Below the pieces are notes generated by a model. That model did not search any database, was not told where the DNA came from, and was given only the letters and a program-made list of their open reading frames with translations. A stretch of DNA of 64,000 nucleotides, taken from Trileptium ribeirensis (taxonomy: Eukaryota > Nematoda > Enoplea > Enoplida > Thoracostomopsidae). The stretch lies in assembly GCA_030248225.1 (NCBI GenBank), contig JASANE010010105.1, positions 1 to 64,000 of the forward strand, written 5' to 3'. Below, in pieces: positions 24,655-35,930 of this stretch; the first letter of the stretch is position 1, and every line of letters begins with the position of its first letter. The translations under genes and the position numbers were made by a program.

Positions 24655-26000
24655 AGGAATCAATATGGCCCTTAAGTTCCCAAAACTGTATCTAGGTCTA
24701 ACCAGTTAAATAATTATATTAACATACGTTCCGACTGGAACCTTATTTCGGAGCCTTAATGAAAACGGTCAAGGCAACGTCTCAGGCGCATCAAAAAATT
24801 CCAACGGAGAACGCGAAACGGAGAACGATGATAAAGATTTTTCGGGGTTTTGAATTGAACCATCTTTACTTTTACGTATTCCTAGATGAAATTATTAAAA
24901 TTACTCAGGTCAAAATTTACTAAGAAATTTCCTTTTATGTTTACTCCCTGAGTACTTCTCGCTACTTAGAGAAAAAGAAAATTCTCTATAGACAAGCGTA
25001 AAATTGCGGACTTGGTAAAATTAATACTGAATAAATTAGCCTTAGCTTTAAAGAAAACTGTGTTACTCGAACCAGTAATTTGTACCATAGCCGTGATTTA
25101 ACTTATCAGTACTATCTGTATATATGATAATTTAAAATATTTAATTCCGGCTTTTACTTAGTAATAACAACCATTGGGTCTTTTTAAAATGCGACGCAGC
25201 GAAGTGATTGTCGCGCCATTAGGAACGCAATTCTAGGACCTAGGATAAATTCGGTAATGACCTGTGGAAGTTCGGTGGTAAAAGTTCATATTTTAGCCCT
25301 GTCCGAAATTCAGGAAAAAATTGACATAACAATCCCAAAATAACATTGCTATGTTTTATTCCTTAAGATTCTTGCAAAAAATGTATAAACCCGTGATTAT
25401 GGAGATGAATTTAGTAAGATTCCGCCAAACCACATGTAGGCACTAGAGCATTTACCGACCTTAAAGTACAGAAATATTGTCACGTTAGTATTTTTCTAAT
25501 ATTTTCACAATCAAGCTCCCAGCACCTTCGTAAAATTGTACAGAATTAACACAATATTCTCAGATAAAAGTAATTAACTTCACGATTGAGAAGCTTTCGT
25601 TGCGTATCCGTCTTTAACAGTTTCTTCTAGGAACAACATAGACTAGAAAACCCGGTTTTATTATTTGGGATTTAGGGTCCTATTTATGGTTTAATTCTCG
25701 TTAGTTAGCTAACGATTATTGTCGTGTTATGTCATTCGAACGAATCGCACTGTTCAGGAGTCGTACCATGTTATACTGCTGTAGTACCATTACTTGTTAT
25801 ATGATATCGCAACTGCTGCTTGTATATTCTTAATATGCACTTGGTATCCGTATATTTTGTCATTATAGTTAACCACTCGTAGAGTAGGATAAGTAGTTCA
25901 ATCGCACCCCGACTTTTTGCGTCTCTTCCCTGAACAATACCTGGACCCCAAACCTAGCATTTTCTGTTTATTAGCAGCTTTTAGCTCACCTGAACCAGCA
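24655..26000 (+). repeat. block X' inside repeat L, second copy of X
   Basis: Direct-orientation match to 15595-16895: both contain CTTAAGTTCC/CCTAAAACTGTAT-type starts, ACTTCTCGCTACTTAG and GCGTCTCTTCCCTGAA. The separation of about 9 kb is reminiscent of long terminal repeats, but the block lacks TG...CA ends with target duplications, and the sequence between encodes nothing retroviral. Confidence 0.72.
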
Positions 26001-27196
26001 GATGGGCGTACCGTTATTATTATCGAGCGATCAATTAGCCCTTGGCTCCCTGTAAGTAGCACTTTTCTGTCCCAAACTTATTTTAGTAGGGTAAGCGCAG
26101 CCGCCACCAAAGTATTCGTCAAAATCAGGCGTACTCGCTGAAATTGATCTAGCATACGGCTGTGTAGGTTCGATTAGGAAGGCTACGCGCTGCAATTTTA
26201 CCTAACCCAATTATCACTGCGAATTATATGCTTATGTTGTTTTACTGATACCATTTTAATTAATGTGCATTTTAATGTATGTTGATATTGTCAAATGTAT
26301 GACCGTACTGTATTAACCTATTATAACCGAAAGTGTATTCAGTTTACTTGGCATTACAAAATCAATCAAACATCCATTGTGTACCTGTGTTAGTTAATGA
26401 TATATTAATTTAGCGATATGCACCAAACGAGGTTTGAATCGTCGCCCTATTCGACTACTTCAGACTTGACGTTGAAAAGGTCGCAACTCTTAGCGTGGTT
26501 CGCCGATTGTCCAATGTATAAGTAGGACAGAATTGTGTGAGCTCTGCAAAGGTCCAACGCTGCGGACAAGGATTCAAATAGTCTCCTTGCTAAACGTCGA
26601 AATCGCCAGAGCAAAAAACGATCTGACCTTAATCGTCTAAGGATTGTAGGACCCTATCGGGGGCTACGCCCGCCATAAGTTAGTGAAATAGGAGAAAACA
26701 CAATGGATCAACCCCAACGATGTACTCGATCAAAACTTCTAGGTGGGACCGGAATAGGGAACAGCGGCATGGTCTCTGTTGCCTGTGAGCAGGTGACGGA
26801 TCTAATTTCCCTAGGGAACTCAAAGGCAGTACCACGCATACGACATCCGGCGGAATCCGAACACATCCCAACAAGCGCTCATGCGGCTTGCTATGCCAAG
26901 TAGCTTTTTCGGACCGGCCGAAAAATATAGTCTGTTAGTTCCGCGCATGAGGTTACGATAGCTGTGATGGTATGGGAATTGGTTTTGGAAGTGCGCATTG
27001 CAGCATAGTCACGCCTGTTACATCAGCAAAGGATTTTTTACATAGTTTTGCGTTGTTATTTGAGGAAACTTCGCTCGCTAAGCTAGTCACGCTTCAGCCA
27101 CTGAGTTACATCTACGGTTCAAAAAGTGCATTACGTTTAAAATGTTTACCAAATTTAATATATTGTAACATCAACATAAACTAACGAGCAGCTAAC

Positions 27197-27397
27197 CTGG
27201 GGCAGGCCATGCCTGGGCGCTGGTGGAATTTCATCCTCGGGATCCACAATATGTTCTCCATTTTGTTGTTTCTTGTATTTTTCGGCAAGTTCCAATTTTA
27301 TATCCATATACTGGGTCATTATCATGTTATATGGATGTCCACGAATCATGTGGTGACATTCATCGAATACGAAAAGAGAAAAGTCGCTCAATTTAAC
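27197..27397 (-). CDS. RLR exon: helicase motif II (DECH box)
   Basis: The exon carries FSLFVFDECHHMIRGHPYNM and then IMTQYMDIKLELAEKYKKQQ. DECHH is the Walker B box that binds Mg-ATP, and HPYNMIMxxYxxxKL is the RIG-I signature downstream of it. The exon ends at GLPQ, exactly where RLRs have PLPQ before motif III. An insertion of about 20 residues (GEHIVDPEDEIPPAPRH) lies between the two, longer than in vertebrate RIG-I. The acceptor is TTGTTTTAG before 27397 and the donor GTTAGC follows 27197. It is phase 0 at both ends. Confidence 0.92.
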
Positions 27398-27789
27398 CTA
27401 AAACAAATGTAAAAATTGTTATTTTGCGTTGCTCAGGGCATGGATTGGGTCTGCACAAAAGAAGAGGACACAAAAGTCAAAATAACGGACATATACATGA
27501 GAGACATATACATGAGAAGTAACGAGTAATGACCAAAAAAAAAAAAAGAATTTGCCCGGGGGGGGGTGAAAGTGGGGTTCATTCCATATCGGTCGCTCCC
27601 AGTTTCCAGGATTGCAGTAGATTTGAAAATTGTGTAAATAAAAACGTAGTGTAGACTTAATTCTGCACAAAAGGAGCATAATTTCACAGAGTCACACAGA
27701 ACACAGAGCCACGGCACTACCCGAAAAAAACAGGTCGTAAAATTAGTCATTACGGTTTTTGTTAACTTGGGACCTATGTGGATGTCCAT

Positions 27790-27965
27790 CCCCTTATGGC
27801 GGGGTTGAGGCCAAAAAATTTTTTGTTGTTTAAAATAGCTAAGTAATGAGACTTCCTAGCGTAAATGACATTTTTGAAAGTTCCCTGCATGTTTCTGTGC
27901 TACAGACCAAAATATCCACTTTTACCCACCCCCGACCAAAAGGACATCGTAGCGTGAAATGACCC
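27790..27965. mobile_element. right end of a GGGTCAT-family element
   Basis: The end CATCGTAGCGTGAAATGACCC at 27945-27965 is an inverted GGGTCATTTCACG terminus. A nearby CCCACCCCCGACC tract also fits the family. I could not find a matching left end before the RLR exon, so the element is truncated. Confidence 0.5.
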
Positions 27966-28559
27966 ATATGTGTTACTGGATTAAATTGCGATCTAAAGCT
28001 ACTCGGTGTAAGCAACTCGCATAGACTAGCCTCGGTCCACGTGTAACTGCAAAATTAGTGAGTCGCTTCTCCCATTAAAAAACGAGAGTTAACATTTGAT
28101 AGACACAGGAGTAAGGCAAGAAGGTGGGCCTTCTCGTGAATATGTAACCAGCGAGAGACCTTTATAATGACCGATTGCAGTCATCGATAAAAATACTTAA
28201 ACACGGATGCGCACAGATGCAATTGCGTCCGTTCGCGTCGAGTAAAGACAATGGGTCGAAATTTTGCGGCCCTCTAGATTAGATTAGATTAGATTTAACT
28301 ATACTGGGCCAGAAAAACATGCGGGAACATGAATGACACGTCCATTGCATTAGCCCGTTAAACTGAGATTGACGTCAAAATCTGGGATTTAAAAACTGTG
28401 AAAAGTGCAAAGTGTAACCTTGTTTTGGATTACCTAAGACGTTGTATTACGTTTTAATCATGGTTTTTGACAGCAAGCCTACCAGTACTGAGAATAAACC
28501 TACATAACTTCTTAATGTTGTAATCTCTTAAGCCTTCTATATTGATTACTGTATTCCCT

Positions 28560-29499
28560 AGAATTTCTCTCCGACTCTCTGCAAAGCTAGGACAAGCACA
28601 CAGAAAGTGTTCTGATGTCTCGTCGATGCCACAATGAGAGCAATGTTTATTTCCTGTAACTTTGAACTTATGTAGGTGGAAGTTTAGCCAGCTATGCCCT
28701 GTTATTCCCTGAACGTACTGTCATATTCTGTCTTTCGTTAATCCTAACAAATTACAATATTTCTTATTCAGCGTACTAATGATACTCTTACGTTGCTTCC
28801 TGCATCAATCTAGTAACAAACTTTCTATGTAGCCAAGATTTTATCCTTGTTGCAACTTCCTTCCTTGAGATTGGAAGGATATGATCCTACAGGTAGCTTT
28901 GATGAACCTCTTCGGGTTAGCTGATCAGCTGTTTCATTTCCTTCTATGTTACTATGACCTGGTACCCATATAAGTGATACCTCATTCTGTTTGGACAATT
29001 CTCTTAAACTCACCCTGAACTCTGAGACATATTTGGATTTAACCAGGTCAGCCTCAAGTGCTTTGAGAGCAGCGCGGCTGTCTGAAAAGATCCTTATATT
29101 CATATTGCGCGTTTTATTTTCTACGATATTGTCTGCACAGGCTTTTATTGCAAATACTTCTTATTGCACAAAGTGAGTATACATGGTTTCTTGTCCCCAT
29201 GGAGAATCCTGCTCCAGTGGAAGATTTCCCCTGGAGTTTCACAAGAGATCCATCTGTATAACATATTATAGTGTTATTAGACTCCTCTCTAAGTCGCTTA
29301 GTCTCATATAGCCAACCCTCACGGCTTGGAACAACTGTGTTCCAAGTACACTCATCCGCTATTTGCGATGACATATAGTCGCAAAGGAAGTTGAGTACAG
29401 GCAATTCATTCCTAATTTCTTATGTATCAACATGACACCCTTGAATTACATCAAGTGCATGCGGACATATACATTGAATCCTATGCCACTCTTTTATAC
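28560..29499 (-). pseudogene. LINE RNase H domain and C-terminal Cys motif
   Basis: Continues directly from the hAT insertion with GIKEWHRIQC. RNase H blocks: CYTDGSLVKLQGKSSTGAGF (first Asp), RIFSDSRAALKALE (third acidic site), and WVPGHSNIEGNETADQLTRR (His and last Asp). A frameshift near 29110 separates the first block from the rest. At 28640-28570 a CSHCGIDETSEHFLCACPSF motif, the C-terminal Cys/His signature of these LINEs, closes the ORF. Confidence 0.87.
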
Positions 29500-29507
29500 C
29501 TTTTTCT

Positions 29508-30684
29508 CAGGGAATAACCGGAACCGAAATTTACCGGAACCGGAACCAGCAACCGGAACCGTCCATTTAAACCGGATCCGGAACCGGAACCTGGTCTTCG
29601 AAATTTATATATAGAAAAACAGATGATGGAAGAAATGAAGGTATAGTGGATTTAAAATGCATTAAAAATAACTTTTACATTAAACTTAATGTATTGCGAT
29701 GGTATTATTGCCTTTCTGAAACTTTAAAGAGCCTGAGGAAGCTAATAATGTTTATTTATCGATCAAATATGACCGTTTTTGGACATTCAGAGCAAAAAAT
29801 GTCTTCCACTATACACCATTGCGTATACTGCGTCAAATCGAATGTGCTTACAAAGCTTGGAGCGTAGAATACACACTTTCGCTCTGTCTCCAGTCGCCTC
29901 CCTTTACTGCACATACGTTTGTTGCATGTTCTTCTGTAGGAAACTTAAAATTACTGGTTTATATGATTCTAAGGGAAAATGATAGATAGAAGGTAATTTT
30001 CTGATCAGTGGTCAGAGGCACTGTTTAGGCTAGCGTTCGACAAACAGTGCCGGTCAGTTAGATCATAATGATAATAACTTTCTAATCAGAATGCTACAAA
30101 TGAGACACACTGTGATACTGCTCGCACAGTTTCAACAAATACAGTTCATTGCCAAGAAATCAGTTTCTAGCTGCGTTGCAGATAACGTTAGTTTATTTCA
30201 ATTTGGACTGATTTACCAGGTTTACAAGCGCACTGGCGGGTGCTTGACGCAATTTATGTTAGCCAAGCATACCCTAAGTACTTCTGCGTAAGCCATACTC
30301 TGTTACCGAGTTGGACCGGTTTAATTCAAACGTATCCCACAGACTTCTGGATGTGTAAAATAGCTGCTACAAGCATCGACCTGGCTTTGATTTAACAAAC
30401 TCCTGCAGGTTATTATGAAAAATTCCTGCTCAAATTATGTGCCCTACTTACGTTTCACACTGCAAATTGGTTAGTTAATCTTTTCTTTTGTTTGGTTGTA
30501 TTGGAGCTTGATCATTGTATAATATATATTACATATGTTTGGATTACAGGATGAAGTAAAAACGTGGAAAATTTCAAACAAAAATTTTAAACCGGAATTC
30601 CGGTTCCGGTATGGTTTTTGCCCTTTGCCGGAACCGCAACCGGAACATGATTTTCGCCGGAACCGGAATTCCGGTTACTCCCTG
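29508..30684. mobile_element. non-autonomous hAT element, copy 1, inserted in the LINE
   Basis: Ends CAGGGAATAACCGGAACC and, inverted, CAGGGAGTAACCGGAATTCC. Flanking 8-base sequences CTTTTTCT (29500-29507) and CTTCTTCT (30685-30692) match at 7 of 8. The 1177-base interior is AT-rich with CCGGAA-rich subterminal repeats and has no transposase. The LINE frame reads through cleanly when one flank copy is counted. Confidence 0.9.
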
Positions 30685-31970
30685 CTTCTTCTATGACCGC
30701 TAGATCTAGTGGCAAAACATTTAATAAAACTTCCATTCCTAACGTCAGTGTCGATTTCATGGCACCCGTCATCATGATACAGGCTAATCTGGATACTTTC
30801 GCAAGCTTTCTTGCATATGTTTTAAGTTGGACTTTATGCCACCAGACTACAGCACCGTAACAAACGGATGGAAGTACGACGCTATTATAAATATACCATA
30901 AAATCTTAGGTTTGATTCCCCATGTCTTTCCAATTATTCCTCTACGTACTTGACTGTATTAGTAAAACGTAAAACTTCGTCAAATAGTTTAAGCTTTACA
31001 TCTCGATTGAGCGTTCTGCTTCTTGAAAGAACTAGCACATTAATTTTAGCTCGATTTCCTTTTAAACCCCTTTCTGTACACCATTTTCCAAGAAGTGTTA
31101 GATTTTTGTGAATAAAACATTGACGTCCAGGTTTTTGCTACTGATGAGCATAACTATGTCATCTGAGTATGCCTGTATATACAAGTCCGCTGTATTCATA
31201 TTTCTTACCAAATCGTCAATTACTAAAGTCCACAACAAGGGTGATAACACTCCTCCTTGTGGGCTCCCTCGTCCTAATCGGAATCTTACTGATGACATGC
31301 CCATTGCCGCTGTAGCCCATTTGATACCAACAAGATTGCTCAACCACTTGCTAATAGTGGCATTAATTCCAAATTTGCAGAATCTACGTCTAAAAGTTTC
31401 ATGTGTTGTTCTATCAAAGGCTCCACCTATATCAAGAAATACCGCAATCATATGCTTACCTTGGTTTAACCCACTTTCTACTCTACTTATTAGACCATGA
31501 AGAGCTATAGTAGTGCTCTTTCCCTTTTGATACGCATGTTGAATTTCATGAATCCTACCACAAAACTTGCTCCTTAAATACCTATCCACCAGTCTTTCCG
31601 CCGTCTTCAATAGAAACGATGTAAGACAGATAGGTCTAAAGCTATTCGGATCTAAATAATTATCCTTCCCTGGTTTCGGTATAAACGAAGCTAGTGCTTC
31701 CTTCCCTGCCTTAGGTATATATCCTGTAGCTATAGATTCCTTAATTATTTTCATTAAGATGTGGCTAATTTCATCAAAGCCCATTTTCAATAATATTGGG
31801 TTGATACCATCCATTGATACTGGGTTGCGGCCCTCTACTGCCCACCAGAAATTGATGTCATGCTGGTCGGGCTCATTTGTAATCAGGTGTCAATCCGGTC
31901 CGCGCTGTATTTTGCCCCAGAATACTATTAGAAAGTCGATTTTTCTATTCCAATAGGATTCTATAATTCT
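30685..31970 (-). pseudogene. LINE reverse transcriptase (I/LOA-like)
   Basis: Begins with NRKIDFLIVFWGKIQRGPD, then after a shift the block around VSMDGINPILLKMGFDEISH. FRPICLTSFLLKTAERLVDR is block 2, and FLDIGGAFDRT carries the first catalytic Asp. GRGSPQGGVLSPLLWTLVID is block 5, and AYSDDIVMLI is the catalytic box, with Ser in place of the usual Ala/Val. FLDIxGAFD with GGVLSPLLWxLVxxDL places it in the I/LOA/Jockey group. The downstream GAMKSTLTLGMEVLLNVLPL is the usual segment between RT and RNase H, cut by the hAT at 30684. Confidence 0.88.
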
Positions 31971-31974
31971 CAGG

Positions 31975-33162
31975 CAGGGAGTAACCGGAGGCGAAAATCG
32001 TGTTCCGATTGCGCTTCCGGTTCCAGCGAAAATCGTGTTCCGGTTGCGGTTCCGGCAAAAGGCAAAAACTATACCGGAGCCGGAATTCCGGTTTAAAAAT
32101 TTTGTTTGAAATTTCCGTATTTTTGCTTCGTCTGTGGTCCAAAAATATATATGTAATATACACAAAACGACAAGTTCCAATGCAACCAAACAAAAGAAAA
32201 GATTAATTGAGCAAATTGCTGTGTGAAACGTAAGTAGGACACGTAATTGCAGTACCAATTTTTCATCTTGACCCTGCAAGAGTTTGTTAACAAAACAAAG
32301 CCACCTTGATGCTTGTAGCTGCTATTTTAAGAATTCAGATGTCTGCAGGGTATGTTAGAATTAAACCGGTGCAATTCGATACTATAATATGGATTATGCA
32401 AAAGTACTTAGCTGCAGCTGTAAGCTTGGCTAATTTAAATTGCGTCAAGAACCAGCCAGTGCGCTTGTAAACTTTGTAAGTCAGTCTACATTGAAGTAAA
32501 GTAACATGTCTGCAACGCAGCCAGAAACCGCGCTCTTGGCAATAAACTGAATTGAAACTGCGCCAGCAGTATAACAGTTTACCACATTTATAGCGTTCTG
32601 ACCAGAAAGTTATCATCATTATCATCTAACTGACGGGCCCTGGTTGCCTAACACCAGCCTAAACAGTATCTCTGACCCCTGATCAGAAAATTATAGTACA
32701 TACACCTTCTACCATTTCCTCTTAGAACCATATAAACCAATAATTTCAAAGTTCTTACAGAATAACGTGTAACAAACGTATATGTAGTGCAGGGAGGAGG
32801 CTCGAGACACAGCGAAAGTGTTTATTATAAGCTCCATGCGTTATAAGCACATTGAGTTTGACGCAATATATGCGAGGGTGTATATTAGAAGGAATTTTTT
32901 GCTCTGGGGTCCAAAAACCGAGATATTGATCGATAAATAAACTTTATTAGCTTCCTAAGTCTCTTTAAATTTCCAGAAAGGCAATAATACTATCGAGATA
33001 CATTATACATTAGGTTTAATGTAAAAGTTATTTTTAATATATTTTAAATCCGCTGTACCTGTATTTCTTTATTTATCTGTTTTATTATATATAATTTTCG
33101 AAGACCAGGTTCCGGTTGCGGTTCCGCATCCGGTTTAAATGGACGGTTCCGGTTATTCCCTG
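31975..33162. mobile_element. non-autonomous hAT element, copy 2, opposite orientation
   Basis: Begins CAGGGAGTAACCGGAGGC and ends GGACGGTTCCGGTTATTCCCTG in two adjoining pieces, the mirror image of copy 1, 1188 bases. Flanks TTCTCAGG and ATCACTGG match at 5 of 8, a worn 8-base duplication at best. It lies at the 5' end of the truncated LINE. Confidence 0.82.
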
Positions 33163-33344
33163 ATCACTGGTATATGTAGCAGTTACATATAGTAGGGCTG
33201 AATGATGATATTTTAGTTAAATTCCCAACCAACTATGCGTTGATCAGTGTCAACAGCCTCCGACTGATATAAAACAGGCGGTATTACAATATAAAATAAA
33301 CGTGAAATTACTACAACTCAAAATTCTTAAAACTAAGCTGCCTC

Positions 33345-35530
33345 TCGATAAAGATGGTGCATTCTGAGTGTTGAAAATGTAATTTAGATATACGTACACG
33401 GCTATATTGAGCATTAAATTACACCGTTAAAAACAATTCCCTTATTGGGAATTGGAAAAGGTACCCATATGTAACCTTTGAAAACTAGTCTCACCGTCAA
33501 AATCAGCTGGCAAAATCTTATTATTATCTGTCCATATTTTGCGTTTGTTGTAATTTCAGTCTTACCAATTCCCTTTGCTACTTCACTCGCTACAATCTTG
33601 AAAAAAGTATGACAACGAACCCTTTAGCAAGTTATTTCACCCACTAAAATATCGAAAACAAACAAAACGTTGAACGCTTTACACAAACCTGAATTTTCAT
33701 TGAATCACTAAAATAAAAACAAACATGTGTCGCACCATTTATTGAATGCTAGTTAAGCTAAGTACAGCAGCAAAATCAAGAATATCTGCGAACAGTGTAA
33801 AAAGATTTGTTACCATTACCGATCAGAAAAGTAAAAAGGTTTCGCCAAAACCAAATCCAACAGTTGAACGCTACGGCTAAATACCGAAAACAATATCCCT
33901 TGTTAAGCATTCTGTTTTGTGTGTTTTAATAGCAAAGATTCAAAATGTAGTTTGGACGGCATATTAATAATAAAATGCAACAATTGTTATAATAATAACT
34001 ACAACACCACTGGCCACTTCAACGATGCTAATAAAATAGCGTTTAAGTTTAGCCATTAAAACAGAAAATATAAAAATAGAATCATGTGAAATTTCCTCCT
34101 TATAGCTCAGGGGGAAGGAAACTTCACATCAGTGCCATAGGGCAAAAATATAACGTATGACTGTGAGCCCAAGCTAAGATTAGGCTAACTTTTAGACACA
34201 CCGTACCGAATACTTCAAGCAAAACATTTGGCTTACAGGTGACATATTGAGTAACGTTGTATATATTCATACTTATGGAAGTTTTGTTCTACATAAAAAT
34301 GATCATAATCTTGAAGATCAATTTTGTCCAATAATGCTATTTAGAATGCATATTCTTAACCTATTATTTCCATTGATTTAGAAACGTCAAAATTATGTTT
34401 TCACCCTCTTAAAAATAATCTTATTAAGACGACATAATATGGATTTACAAGATTGTATTCCAACAGTTAAGGTTATATTGAATAGTTTTTGTATAGCAGG
34501 AAGCCACCGAATGTCAGCCATGTTGCTTGAACAGTTGATAAGAAATGCAAGATTATTGTGCTAACAACAAGCAACTACGGAGAAGATAAATTACTATGCA
34601 TTAATGAGACCGAAAACACCTATATAGCTCCCGCAGTTGCGGAGACATTACTATTTTTATGTATTTTATATTCCATCGGTCCACTGAATAACCCTTGCCG
34701 GCCCAGCCCTGCAGCGTAAATAATGACAATAGCAGCACAGCACACATTTATAAATATATAGGGAATGAATGGACTACTCTATAAAAGAGGCCAAAAATCT
34801 CTATATAGCACGAGGTGTTACGCAGGTTTTGACATTTTCGGGTATTTTGGGTGCCATGGTCCCACAGAAAACTCGTTTTTGCCGTAAATGATGACAATAG
34901 CAGCAATATCATTTAAAAGCTATGCAGAGATTGATTGCTCTATAAAATTAAACCAAAACGCCTGTACAACTCGAGCCGTTGGTGAAATTAACATTTTCGT
35001 GTATTTTGAGTCCCATGGTTCCATGGGAAAATCCGTTTTGAAGCAACCATGCAGCGTAAATAAACAATAACAGCACACTATTTGCAGCGGCAACAAGGAT
35101 AAATTATTCTACGAAATAAGGCCAAAAATCATCCATCTCGATTGTTTCTGCATATATTACTTTTATCATGTATTTTGGGTCTGTTCAGCCCATTTTAACA
35201 ACAGTTGTAACCCAAACGGTAGACAATAAAAGTACCACGAACCACAGCATTATATATAGTTTTATAGAGGTTAATTTACTCTACAAAACGAGCTCTTTGG
35301 CCCTGTTTCGGGGGGAGATGTTAGAGTCGGAAGTTACGCCTAACTAAAGGTGCAAATGAGTTATTGTGGGAATCGATCCACCCAGCCAAAGTTGAGTTAT
35401 AAGTGTCACCCTAGAAAAGCCCAATAAGTCAAGTTGTCATATTTCGCCACTGTCGTGACTATTAAGAATTGTTCAACTCGCTTGTTTCACTCACTACACT
35501 ATAAGGAAAAACCTACAGTGAAGTGTTGTA
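33345..35530 (+). repeat. family M repeat, copy 2, with end sequence
   Basis: Starts CATTCTGAGTGTTGAAAATG like position 14 and 47745. Monomers from about 34500 carry GCAGCGTAAATAATGACAAT and ATTTTGGGTCCCATGG-type cores. It ends with CCCAGCCAAAGTTGAGTTAT and CTCGCTTGTTTCACTCAC, shared with 48370-48490. 33500-34450 is less clearly monomeric. Non-coding. Confidence 0.7.
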
Positions 35531-35625
35531 GCGTGTTATGGTAGTGCACAGCACAGCATATACATTTTGTACTACCATGGACATTGTTGACGCTTTCGCT
35601 TTTTAAAAAAAGTCGCGACAGATCC

Positions 35626-35707
35626 AACTTTTCAGACAACGGTTAACATAGAGCTTCAAAATCTCGAACTTTTCAGACAACGGTTAACCTAGAGCTTCAA
35701 AATGTCG
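35626..35707 (+). repeat. 41-base tandem duplication
   Basis: AACTTTTCAGACAACGGTTA and the following 21 bases are repeated once immediately downstream with one or two differences. Confidence 0.9.
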
Positions 35708-35826
35708 GCACTACCAGTTTCTACTGGAGTGTCCACAGGCCAGGCCCGGGACACAGTCCAAAATCGCTCTCGTTTAAACGAAATTGTGTTCTTCCGATTG
35801 AAGACGACTGCACCCGTCCACGTTCA

Positions 35827-35865
35827 GATGAAATTGCGTCCGTTCCGTCCGGACGCAATTTCATC
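35827..35865. repeat. perfect 16-base inverted repeat
   Basis: GATGAAATTGCGTCCG (35827-35842) and its exact reverse complement (35850-35865) are separated by 7 bases. The surrounding 35750-35930 is rich in GCGTCCG/CGGACGC words, also found at 28210-28250 and 11880-12000. It is probably the centre of a foldback MITE. Confidence 0.8.
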
Positions 35866-35930
35866 CGTCCGCGTTTACACGTGATTGCGTCAGTTCGCGT
35901 CTGTATTTAAGTTTGTTAACGATTGTAGAT

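Larger units (their letters stand above)
17314..27020 (+). repeat. large non-coding dispersed repeat L, copy A (~9.7 kb)
   Basis: It starts with a palindromic TGTAACAGATCCATGCTGG, which continues ATCGTTAC. Along it lie CTGCACCGCCGACGTTTCC (17563), GCCATAAAGGCACCC (17740), a hairpin cluster (18326-18496), AT-rich tracts (19480-20340), CTTCGGCAGCACAGAG (20568), TATGTAAGTGTGGACA (20727), and near the end CTGTGAGCAGGTGACGG and GCATTGCAGCATAG. Copy B at 40828-44350 shares both ends but lacks about 21100-26700. Copies C and D are start fragments. No long ORF, reverse transcriptase or transposase is visible in nearly 10 kb. It fills an RLR intron. Mechanism of spread unknown. Confidence 0.82.
28275..31974 (-). 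mobile_element. I/LOA-type LINE with RNase H, interrupted by a hAT
   Basis: Minus-strand element: reverse transcriptase (31970 down to about 30690), then after the hAT insertion 29508-30684 the linker, RNase H (29404-28825) and a C-terminal Cys-rich motif, ending in a TCTAA pentamer tail (28295-28275). It is 5'-truncated near 31970, where another hAT begins. The frames contain shifts, so it is dead. Fixed in an RLR intron, same orientation as the gene. Confidence 0.88.

Noticed and set aside
15595..26000. Reading X and X' as LTRs of a retrovirus-like element
   Set aside because: No gag, protease, RT or integrase motif lies between them, no target duplications or TG...CA ends are clear, and copy B lacks the blocks altogether.
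26420..26450. tRNA B-box-like GAGGTTTGAATCGTCG
   Set aside because: It lacks the conserved TC of the box B consensus and there is no A box or cloverleaf. No tRNA gene was found in the window.
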